From Burkholderia cepacia ATCC 25416 (GTDB lineage: Bacteria > Pseudomonadota > Gammaproteobacteria > Burkholderiales > Burkholderiaceae), in contig NZ_CP012981.1 of assembly GCF_001411495.1 (NCBI RefSeq), positions 2,170,001 to 2,234,000 of the forward strand: a DNA stretch of 64,000 bases, in the 5' to 3' direction. Every line of letters starts with the position of its first letter. Position 1 is the stretch's first letter. The notes beneath the pieces were generated by a model that worked only from the letters and a program-made list of their open reading frames with translations, was not told the origin of the DNA and ran no database searches. Below, one piece after another: positions 8,434 to 15,784 of the stretch. Both the position numbers and the translations under genes were made by a program.

Positions 8434-9504
8434 ATGACTAAGAAAATGAAGTCCCGCGGCAGCGACTCCCGGGCGTGGATGGTGCACGCCGGTCTTCGCG
8501 TGACGGTGGCGGCGGCGTGCGCCGCCGGATCGGGCGCGGCGCTCGCGCAGGACGGCGTCACGCTGTACGGCGTGATCGACGAGTTCGCGCAGTACGTGAA
8601 CACGGGCAACGGCTATACGGCGGCGATCGGTTCGGGCGGGCAGTGGGGCAGCCGGTTCGGGCTGAAGGGCAGCGAGGATATCGGCGGCGGGCAGAAGATC
8701 GAGTTCGCGCTGGAGAACGGCTTCAACCCGAACGACGGCTCGCTGGCGAGTTCGGGCAGCCTGTTCAACCGGCAGGCGTGGGTCGGGATCGCGGGGCAGT
8801 GGGGCAAGGTGCGCGCGGGCCGCCAGAATTCGCCGCTGTTCAACGACCAGGGCGGGCAGGATGCGTTCGGCGGTGTCACGCAGGCGTCCGGCATGGACAA
8901 CCTGACCGTGTTCGCGTTCCGCACCAGCAATACGCTGTCGTACCAGAGCCCGGAGATCGCCGGTTTCCAGGGCGGGCTGTACTTCGGGTTCGGCGATGCG
9001 GGCGGCGTGCGCTCGGCGGGCGCCAGCCAGCAGTTCGACCTGACTTACGAACACGGGCCGTTCGGTGCGTTCGTCGCCGGCCAGTGGCTGAAGAACGCGA
9101 CGGCGACCACGACCGATCGTACGATCATGGCCGGTGTGTCGTACGAGATCGGCAAGGCGACCGTGTACGGCGGTTTTTCCGCGGTGAAGTGGGCCGATCT
9201 CGGCATCGATTCGCGCGTGTACGGGCTGTCGGTCAAATACCAGTTCAATCCGGCGAACTACGTGGCGCTCGGCTACGCATATCTGCACGACCAGTCGTCG
9301 CAAGGCAACAATGCGGACCAGCTCGGGCTGATGTACGAGTACGACCTGTCGAAGCGCACGAGCTTCTACGGCGCGCTGTCGTACCTGCGCAACCGCAACC
9401 AGGCCGGCTACACGCTCGCCGGTGCGGCGAACCCCGGCCTGCCGCTCGCGTATCCGGGCGCGAATGCGCGCGGCGTGCAGCTCGGCATCGTGCATCGCTT
9501 CTGA
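8434..9504 (+). CDS. Outer-membrane porin, general diffusion (OmpC-like)
   Basis: A 356-residue Gram-negative porin. The N-terminus carries a signal peptide ending in ALA, followed by the QDGVTLYGVID strand typical of Burkholderia porins, which form 16-stranded trimeric barrels. The C-terminal residue is Phe (GIVHRF), the BAM recognition signature. Start choice among 8434 and 8446 is uncertain; neither has a strong ribosome site. It lies directly before the convergent LysR gene of the MFS/amidohydrolase cluster, so it may be the outer-membrane entry port for the same substrate, though it could also be independent. Confidence 0.85.
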   Translation: MTKKMKSRGSDSRAWMVHAGLRVTVAAACAAGSGAALAQDGVTLYGVIDEFAQYVNTGNGYTAAIGSGGQWGSRFGLKGSEDIGGGQKIEFALENGFNPNDGSLASSGSLFNRQAWVGIAGQWGKVRAGRQNSPLFNDQGGQDAFGGVTQASGMDNLTVFAFRTSNTLSYQSPEIAGFQGGLYFGFGDAGGVRSAGASQQFDLTYEHGPFGAFVAGQWLKNATATTTDRTIMAGVSYEIGKATVYGGFSAVKWADLGIDSRVYGLSVKYQFNPANYVALGYAYLHDQSSQGNNADQLGLMYEYDLSKRTSFYGALSYLRNRNQAGYTLAGAANPGLPLAYPGANARGVQLGIVHRF

Positions 9505-9562
9505 CGTTGCCGACGCGCCGGGCCGTGTGCGCCCGGCGCTTTCCTCCGGCGCGCTCGCGCCG

Positions 9563-10519
9563 TTACTTCCCGAGCCGCTCCGCCAGCGAATGGCGCTGCA
9601 TGCAGCGCTCCATCGCGTCGAGAAACGCGTGCTCGGCCGCGTTCATCTTGCGATCGCGATGCCACAGCAGGAACACGTCGACGTCGACGAGCCCTTCGTC
9701 GGGCGGCAGCCGCCACAGCCGCTGCTGGGCGATGTCGTCGCGCACGATGTGTTCGGGCAGGCAGCCGATCCCGTAACCCGCGAAGATCAGCCGCCGCACT
9801 TCCTCGAGGCTCGGCGACGATGCGACGATGCGCCCCGTGAAGCCCTTCTGGTCGCGAAACACGGTGAGCGGCGACAGGCTGTCGCCGATCTGGTCGCTCG
9901 TGAACGACACGAAATTCTCGGCGAGCAGATCGTCCATGCGCAGTTGCGTCTGCCCGAACAGCCGGTGATGGCGGCCGCAGTAGATCGCATAGCGCTGGCG
10001 CAGGAAGCAGCGCATCTCCAGCTTGTCGTGCGGCGTGCGGCACAGGCCGAGCCCGGCCGTGGCGGTTTTCTGCAGCAGCGAAGACAGGATGTCCGACGAG
10101 CGCATCACCTCGATCTGCAGGTCGATGCGCGGATATGCGCGATGGAATTCCGCGAGGAATTCGTCGTAGACGGGCGACTCGATGCGGCTCACCGTCAGCA
10201 GCCGGATCGAGCCGGTCAGGTCGGCCGTGCTGTCGTCGATTTCGGTTTCGAGGCGCGAGATGCCGCCGTAGATGTCGCTCGCGATCCGGTACACGGCTTC
10301 GCCCGCAGGCGTCGTCGCGAAGTGCGTGCCGCGCCGCTCGATCAGCTTGCGTTCGAGCGTGTCCTCGAGCCGCCGCAATGCCTGGCTCACGGCCGGCTGC
10401 GTCACGTGCAGGCGCGCGGCCGCGCGGCTCACGCTGCGCTCCTGCACGATGACGAGGTAGGTGCGCAACAGGTTCCAGTCGAGACGGTCGTTCAGGAACG
10501 GGGCGAGGTCGGGGCGCAT
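9563..10519 (-). CDS. LysR-family regulator of the divergent MFS/amidohydrolase operon
   Basis: A 318-residue LysR-type regulator. The helix-turn-helix lies at about residues 14-72 (SVSRAAARLHVTQPAVSQALRRLE), followed by the effector-binding domain. It is divergent from the MFS permease gene at 10708, with a 188-base gap holding a long interrupted palindrome, so it very probably controls that operon and itself. The effector is unknown; given the downstream deacetylase, an acylated amine is plausible. Confidence 0.88.
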   Translation of the reverse strand: MRPDLAPFLNDRLDWNLLRTYLVIVQERSVSRAAARLHVTQPAVSQALRRLEDTLERKLIERRGTHFATTPAGEAVYRIASDIYGGISRLETEIDDSTADLTGSIRLLTVSRIESPVYDEFLAEFHRAYPRIDLQIEVMRSSDILSSLLQKTATAGLGLCRTPHDKLEMRCFLRQRYAIYCGRHHRLFGQTQLRMDDLLAENFVSFTSDQIGDSLSPLTVFRDQKGFTGRIVASSPSLEEVRRLIFAGYGIGCLPEHIVRDDIAQQRLWRLPPDEGLVDVDVFLLWHRDRKMNAAEHAFLDAMERCMQRHSLAERLGK

Positions 10520-10548
10520 CGGGTCTCCGGGCGAGGCGTCGGGTGGAT

Positions 10549-10594
10549 ATTAGTTGAATTTATACGGCGAATAATAACTTGAAATTTGACTAAT
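10549..10594. promoter_or_regulatory. Long interrupted palindrome, probable LysR operator
   Basis: Arms 10549-10561 (ATTAGTTGAATTT) and 10582-10594 (AAATTTGACTAAT) are complementary at 11 of 13 positions around an A+T-rich 20-base spacer. The position between two divergent genes and the AT-rich symmetry are as expected for LysR-type recognition and activation sites. Confidence 0.6.
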
Positions 10595-10707
10595 GATTTG
10601 CGGTCGCCGATAAAGGAGGTGCGCCGCAGCGTGCGGCGCAAGGCCGCGACAGACGGCCGTCCACGATATTGCGCGTCGCGCCGCAGCGGCGCGCGTCAGG
10701 AGCCCGC

Positions 10708-12018
10708 ATGACCCAGTCTCTTCCTTCCGCCCGCCAGCCGGGACGCGCCGCGACGGCCGCGTTCATCGGCACGATGATCGAGTGGTACGACTTCTACATC
10801 TACGCGACCGCCGCCGCGCTCGTGTTCGGCGAACTCTATTTCCCGTCGCATGACCGCTTCGTCAGCACGATGGCGTCGTTCGCGACGTTCGCGGTCGGCT
10901 TCTTCGCGCGGCCGCTCGGCGGCGTGATCTTCGGGCACCTCGGCGATCGCATCGGCCGCAAGAAGGCGCTGATGACGACGCTGATGATGATGGGCGTCGC
11001 GACCGTCTGCGTCGGGCTGCTGCCCGATTATTCGACGGTCGGCCTGCTCGCGCCGGTGCTGCTCGTTGCGCTGCGCGTGGTGCAGGGGATCGCGGTCGGC
11101 GGCGAATGGGGCGGCGCGGTGCTGATGGCGGGCGAGCATGCGCCGCAGGGGCGCCGCACGTTCTTCGCGTCGTTCGCGCAGCTCGGCAGCCCGGCCGGGC
11201 TGATCCTGTCGCTGATCGCGTTCCGCGCGGTCACGTCGATGGACAAGGCGGACTTCCTCGCGTGGGGCTGGCGCCTGCCGTTTCTCGCGAGTTCGGTGCT
11301 GCTCGTGGTCGGCATCCTGATCCGGCTCGGCGTGAACGAGTCGCCGGAATTCGCGCGCGTGAAGGAAACCAACCGCACGGTGAAGCTGCCGGTTGCGGAA
11401 GTGTTCCGCTCGGCGTCGGGGCTCGTGTTCCTCTGCATCGGCGCGAACACGATCGGCATCGCGGGCGTCTATTTCACGAACACGTTCATGATCGCGTACA
11501 CGACGCAGTACGTCGGCGTCTCGCGATCGCTGATCCTCGACAGCCTGTTCGCGGTCGCGATCATCCAGTTCTTCGCGCAACCGGTCGCCGCGTGGATCGC
11601 CGAGCGCATCGGCGGCGCGCGCTTCCTGAAACTCGCGGCGCTGCTCGCGATGCTGTCGCCGTATCCGATGTTCATGCTCGTGCAGGGCGGCACGTCCGCG
11701 TCGCTGATTGCCGGCATCGCGCTCGCCGTGGTGTGCATGGCCGGCTTCTATTCGGTGATCGCGGGTTTCGTGAGCGACGTGTTTCCCGCGCACGTGCGCT
11801 ATTCGGCGATCTCGCTGGCTTACCAGATCTGCGGCGCGATCGCGGGCGGGCTGACGCCGCTCGTCGGCACGTGGCTCGCGCATCGCTTCACGGGCCAGTG
11901 GTGGCCGCTCGCGGTGTTCTACACGTGCCTGGCCGGCATCTCGCTGCTCTCCATCGTCGCGATCGACGCACGCCGCGCAGCGCGGCCGGCCGCCGCCGAA
12001 GCGCTCGGCTCGCAGTGA
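10708..12018 (+). CDS. MFS transporter of the metabolite:H+ symporter type
   Basis: A 436-residue, 12-segment major facilitator of the MHS group (ShiA, ProP, KgtP, CitA relatives). The signature WYDFYIYATAAALVF lies near residue 25, and the loop 2-3 motif GHLGDRIGRKKAL is intact. It should import an organic metabolite with protons. A CAGGAG ribosome site precedes the ATG at 10708. It is the first gene of an operon with an M20 amidohydrolase and a deacetylase, so its cargo is likely an acylated amine or N-carbamoyl compound. Confidence 0.88.
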   Translation: MTQSLPSARQPGRAATAAFIGTMIEWYDFYIYATAAALVFGELYFPSHDRFVSTMASFATFAVGFFARPLGGVIFGHLGDRIGRKKALMTTLMMMGVATVCVGLLPDYSTVGLLAPVLLVALRVVQGIAVGGEWGGAVLMAGEHAPQGRRTFFASFAQLGSPAGLILSLIAFRAVTSMDKADFLAWGWRLPFLASSVLLVVGILIRLGVNESPEFARVKETNRTVKLPVAEVFRSASGLVFLCIGANTIGIAGVYFTNTFMIAYTTQYVGVSRSLILDSLFAVAIIQFFAQPVAAWIAERIGGARFLKLAALLAMLSPYPMFMLVQGGTSASLIAGIALAVVCMAGFYSVIAGFVSDVFPAHVRYSAISLAYQICGAIAGGLTPLVGTWLAHRFTGQWWPLAVFYTCLAGISLLSIVAIDARRAARPAAAEALGSQ

Positions 12019-12049
12019 ACCTCAACGAACGAATTCATCCGGAGTGCAC

Positions 12050-13321
12050 ATGAAAGACCTGCTGGAAATCGACGGCGCCCGCTTGTGGCAGAGCCTGGCG
12101 GACATGGCGAGCGTCGGTGCGACGCCTCGCGGCGGCGTGCGGCGCCTGGCGCTCACCGACGACGATCGTCGCGGGCGCGACCTGTTCGCGCAGTGGTGCC
12201 GCGACGCGGGGATGACGGTGAGCGTCGACGCGGTCGGCAACCTGTTCGCGCGGCGCGACGGCGTCGATGCGCAGGCCGCGCCGGTGCTGATCGGCAGTCA
12301 TCTCGACACGCAGCCCGAAGGCGGCCGGTTCGACGGCGTTTATGGCGTGCTCGCCGCGCTCGAGCTCGTGCGCACGCTGAACGACGCAGGCATCGCGACC
12401 GGCAAGCCGCTGAAAATCGTGTCGTGGACCAACGAGGAGGGCGCGCGTTTCGCGCCGGCGATGCTCGGCTCGGCCGTGTTCACGGGCGCGTTGCCGCTCG
12501 ACGATGCGCTCGCGAAGCGGGACGCCGACGGCATCACGCTCGGCGCGGCACTGGACGCCTGCGGTTATCGCGGCGCGCGCGCGACGGGCGGCGCGGTCGA
12601 TGCGTACTTCGAGGCGCATATCGAACAGGGCCCGGTGCTGGAGGCCAACGGTACGACGATCGGTATCGTCACGGGCGGGCAGGCGATCCGCTGGCTCGAC
12701 GTGACGGTGACGGGCGTGGCCGCGCATGCGGGCACGACACCGATGCCGTATCGCAAGGACGCGTATTTCGCGAGCGCGCAGATGGCGCTCGAACTCGAAC
12801 GGATCGTCGCCGGTCATGCACCGCGCGGGCTCGCGACGATCGGGCAGGTCGGCATCCGCAACGCGTCGCGCAACACCATTGCCGGCGACGTGACGTTCAC
12901 GGTCGACCTCCGTCATCACGACGATGCGCAAGTCGACGCGATGGAGCGCGAACTGCGCGATGCCTGCGCACGTGTCGCCGCGGCGCGCGGCGTGCAGGTC
13001 GCGATCGACACCTGCTGGCGCAGCCCGGCGACGCCGTTCGATCGCGACTGCGTCGAACTGGTCGCGCAGGCGGCTGCCGCGTTCGGCTATACGAACGAGC
13101 GGATCGTCAGCGGCGCCGGGCACGACGCGATCCTGCTCGCGCGCCGCGTTCCGACCGCGATGGTGTTCATCCCGTGCGTCGACGGCCTGTCGCACAACGA
13201 AGCCGAGGACGCGCTGCCCGCCGACGTGACGCGCGGCACGAACGTGCTCCTTCATGCGGTGCTCGCCCGCGCCGGCGTCGCGGCGAGCGTTGCCGTGGCC
13301 GCCGCCACGCAGGATGCGTGA
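12050..13321 (+). CDS. M20-family Zn-dependent amidohydrolase (N-carbamoyl-amino-acid hydrolase/allantoate amidohydrolase type)
   Basis: A 423-residue metallopeptidase-fold enzyme of the HyuC/AllC/beta-ureidopropionase group. Predicted metal ligands are His84 (GSHLDTQ), Asp95 (FDGVYG), Glu129/Glu130 (NEEGARF), His190 (HIEQGP) and His382 (SHNEAED). The lid domain carries GQAIRWLDVTVTGVAAHAGTTPM, typical of the family. It would hydrolyse a carbamoyl or other amide bond. ATG 12050 has GGAG five bases upstream; 31 bases follow the permease stop, so they are co-transcribed. The exact substrate cannot be read from sequence. Confidence 0.88.
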   Translation: MKDLLEIDGARLWQSLADMASVGATPRGGVRRLALTDDDRRGRDLFAQWCRDAGMTVSVDAVGNLFARRDGVDAQAAPVLIGSHLDTQPEGGRFDGVYGVLAALELVRTLNDAGIATGKPLKIVSWTNEEGARFAPAMLGSAVFTGALPLDDALAKRDADGITLGAALDACGYRGARATGGAVDAYFEAHIEQGPVLEANGTTIGIVTGGQAIRWLDVTVTGVAAHAGTTPMPYRKDAYFASAQMALELERIVAGHAPRGLATIGQVGIRNASRNTIAGDVTFTVDLRHHDDAQVDAMERELRDACARVAAARGVQVAIDTCWRSPATPFDRDCVELVAQAAAAFGYTNERIVSGAGHDAILLARRVPTAMVFIPCVDGLSHNEAEDALPADVTRGTNVLLHAVLARAGVAASVAVAAATQDA

Positions 13322-13370
13322 CAGCGCGAACCGACCGATCGACCGACAGAACAACCGACGAGGGCAAACG

Positions 13371-14393
13371 ATGAACACCTATTTCCATCCCGAGCAGCTG
13401 CTGCACCATCCGCGCAGCTACCTGTCGCGCGGCCGGATGCGCGAGCCGCAGGAAGTGCCCGAGCGCGCGGCGCGGCTCGTCGCGGCCGTCCGGTCGCTCG
13501 ACATCGACGTGCGCGAGCCGGCCGACCGCGGCACCGCGCCGATCGCGGCCGTGCACGACATGAACTACCTGCGCTTTCTGGAAGAAGCGCACCGCGACTG
13601 GAAGCGGATGCCCGACGACTGGGGCGACGAAGTGATGTCGAACGTGTTCGTGCGGGACCCGAACCCGCTGCGCGGCGTGCTCGCGAAGGCCGCGCGCTAT
13701 CTCGCCGACGGCAGTTGCCCGGTCGGTGCGAACACGTGGCGCGCCGCGTACTGGTCCGCGCAGAGTGCGCTTGCGGCTGCGGCCGACGTCAACGACGGCG
13801 CACGCGACGCGTACGCGCTGTGCCGGCCGCCCGGCCATCACGCGCGCCGCGACGCGGCCGGCGGCTTCTGCTACCTGAACAATGCGGCGATCGCCGCGCA
13901 GGCGCTGCTCGGCCGCCATCGCCGGGTCGCGATTCTCGACACCGACATGCATCACGGGCAGGGCGTGCAGGAGATCTTCTACGGCCGCGACGACGTGCTG
14001 TACGTGTCGATCCACGGCGACCCGACCAACTTCTACCCGGTCGTCGCGGGTTACGAGGAAGAGACGGGCACGGGGCCCGGCGACGGTTTCAACCTCAACC
14101 TGCCGATGCCGCACGGCGCGCCCGAGTCGGCGTTCTTCGAGCGGCTCGACGACGCGCTGCGCGCGCTCGCGCGGTTCCAGCCCGATGCGCTCGTGCTCGC
14201 GCTCGGCTTCGATATCTACAAGGACGATCCGCAATCGCAGGTTGCCGTCACGACCGGCGGTTTCGGGCGGCTCGGCGGGGCCATCGGCGCACTCGGGTTG
14301 CCGACGGTGATCGTGCAGGAAGGCGGCTATCACCTCGAAAGCCTCGACGCCAACGCGCGTGCGTTCTTCGGCGGGTTCGCCGGCGCGCGCTGA
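13371..14393 (+). CDS. Histone-deacetylase-family amidohydrolase, probable acetylpolyamine amidohydrolase
   Basis: A 340-residue arginase/deacetylase-fold enzyme. It has the complete zinc site and catalytic dyad of acetylpolyamine amidohydrolases: His156-His157 in PPGHH, Asp192 and His194 in DTDMHHGQG, Asp281 in GFDIYKDDP and Tyr320 in EGGYHLE, nearly at the numbering of the Mycoplana enzyme. It should remove acetyl groups from acetyl-putrescine, -cadaverine or -spermidine. It follows the M20 enzyme by 49 bases, ending the operon. Other amide substrates are possible for this class. Confidence 0.88.
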   Translation: MNTYFHPEQLLHHPRSYLSRGRMREPQEVPERAARLVAAVRSLDIDVREPADRGTAPIAAVHDMNYLRFLEEAHRDWKRMPDDWGDEVMSNVFVRDPNPLRGVLAKAARYLADGSCPVGANTWRAAYWSAQSALAAAADVNDGARDAYALCRPPGHHARRDAAGGFCYLNNAAIAAQALLGRHRRVAILDTDMHHGQGVQEIFYGRDDVLYVSIHGDPTNFYPVVAGYEEETGTGPGDGFNLNLPMPHGAPESAFFERLDDALRALARFQPDALVLALGFDIYKDDPQSQVAVTTGGFGRLGGAIGALGLPTVIVQEGGYHLESLDANARAFFGGFAGAR

Positions 14394-14498
14394 CCGGCGC
14401 GGCGGGGTTCGACCGCGTGCGCGCGGATTGAGGTTTTCCGCGCGCATGCCGATAATTCGCGCATCTGCCTGGATGGATGCACGAAGGAGGGCCGCACG

Positions 14499-14789
14499 AT
14501 GACAGCCGGCCAGATCACACGCGGTGCGATCGCGCTCGCCGTACTGGGCGCAGGGTCGCTCGCGAGCGCGGCGGAGCCGTCGATTCCGCTGCGAGTCAGT
14601 CTCGTCATTCCGGAAACCTGCACGATTGACGCCGGCGCGCCGCAGGCCGCTGCCGATGCCGGCATGCCGAGCGTCAGTTGCATGCACGGCACGCCGTTCG
14701 TGCTCAGCCACGCGGCGCTGCCCGACGCGCGGTCGGCGCCGCGCAGCATCGGCGCGGGCGCGCCGCCCGCATGGACCGTCACGTTCTGA
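14499..14789 (+). CDS. Small secreted protein resembling a spore-coat-U (Csu) pilin fragment
   Basis: A 96-residue protein with a signal peptide ending around ASA (residue 24) and then short beta-strand-like stretches: LRVSLVIPETCTID resembles the first strands and first cysteine of SCPU pilin domains, and VSCMHGTPFVLS resembles the second-cysteine strand; it ends with WTVTF, like the C-termini of the neighbouring pilins. It is shorter than a full domain (about 140 residues). GAAGGAGG lies 8 bases before the ATG. It is convergent with the pilus operon. It may be a reduced pilin, a plug or a degenerate copy. Confidence 0.6.
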   Translation: MTAGQITRGAIALAVLGAGSLASAAEPSIPLRVSLVIPETCTIDAGAPQAAADAGMPSVSCMHGTPFVLSHAALPDARSAPRSIGAGAPPAWTVTF

Positions 14790-14821
14790 GCGGCGCGCCC
14801 GCCCGTTCACGCCGTTGAACG

Positions 14822-15784
14822 CTAGAAACTGATCGTCGCGGTGATCGTGTCGCTGTAGCTGCCGGGCGCTGGCGTGGCCTGCGCCGGCACCGCGCCGTAT
14901 ACGGTCACGACCTGCGACGTGCCCGTGCCGACACCCGTGACCGTCGCGCTGCCGCCCGTGCCGTCGCCCCATCCGATCGAGTGCGCGGCGTCCGTATACA
15001 GTCCGTAATCGATCGTCCCGCCACCACCGCTGCGCTTCATCTGGCGCGCCGTCACGTCGCCGCTGCCGCCGCTGCTCAGCGCGATTTTCCACGCGTCGCC
15101 GTTGGTGCATTGCGCGGTGATCGTCCCCGTTGCCGCGAGCGTGCCCGACAGGATGCTCGCGGTGCCGAAGTTCACGTTGGTCGCGTTGATGTTGCAGTTG
15201 TTGATGACGTCCGCCGTCGCGCCGAACGGGAAGGTGCCGCTCGACGTCGTCAGCGATGCGCAGGTCGGCGCGACGAGCAGGTAGAACCCGGTGTTGATCG
15301 ACGTCGTGTTGCCGCCGAACTGCTGCGAATAGGTCGTGGTGCTGTTGCCGGTCGTCGGCACGGTCGGCTGGTTTCCGGTGATCTGTCCGTACACGGTGAC
15401 CGTCGCGGACGCGCTCGTGCCGAGCGCGGGTTTGGCGAGCGTGACGGACGCCGGCGTCGTGCCGGAATACACCGAGCCCCACGCGACCGAATGTCCGCCG
15501 TCGAGATAGAGGTCGTACTGCATCGCGTTCGTGCCGTTGACGAGGCTGCGCGGGCTCGTGCCGCCGAGGTTCAGGCACACGAGCACGTTCGGCACCAGCG
15601 AGACGGTCGACCATGTGCAGGTGACGCTGACGGTGCCGGTCGCGGTGACCGGTGCGTTGGAGATCGGGCTGACCGATCCGAAGCTGACCGTCGACGCCGT
15701 GGCCGTGCAGGACTCGGCCCGCGCGTGATGCGGCACGCCGCACCACGCGGCGAACGCGATGACGAGCAGCAGCGCGAGCCTCAT
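14822..15784 (-). CDS. Two-domain SCPU protein, putative tip adhesin of a Csu-type pilus
   Basis: A 320-residue secreted protein with a signal peptide (cut near HARA/ESC) and two spore-coat-protein-U domains, about residues 24-165 and 170-320. Domain two ends with SYSDTITATISF, the donor-strand-type C-terminal strand. In archaic Csu pili the two-domain subunit CsuE is the tip adhesin, and it is the last gene of the operon, as here. It overlaps the usher stop by 4 bases. Paired cysteines per domain are present. Surface attachment and biofilm roles are inferred from the family. Confidence 0.85.
   Translation of the reverse strand: MRLALLLVIAFAAWCGVPHHARAESCTATASTVSFGSVSPISNAPVTATGTVSVTCTWSTVSLVPNVLVCLNLGGTSPRSLVNGTNAMQYDLYLDGGHSVAWGSVYSGTTPASVTLAKPALGTSASATVTVYGQITGNQPTVPTTGNSTTTYSQQFGGNTTSINTGFYLLVAPTCASLTTSSGTFPFGATADVINNCNINATNVNFGTASILSGTLAATGTITAQCTNGDAWKIALSSGGSGDVTARQMKRSGGGGTIDYGLYTDAAHSIGWGDGTGGSATVTGVGTGTSQVVTVYGAVPAQATPAPGSYSDTITATISF

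Noticed and set aside
13371..14393. Eukaryotic-type histone deacetylase acquired by transfer
   Set aside because: Motif spacing fits bacterial acetylpolyamine amidohydrolases, and codon use is like its neighbours.
13167..15746. Long minus-strand open frame across the deacetylase and pilus tip genes
   Set aside because: It covers two well-supported genes in other frames and has no recognisable protein features.
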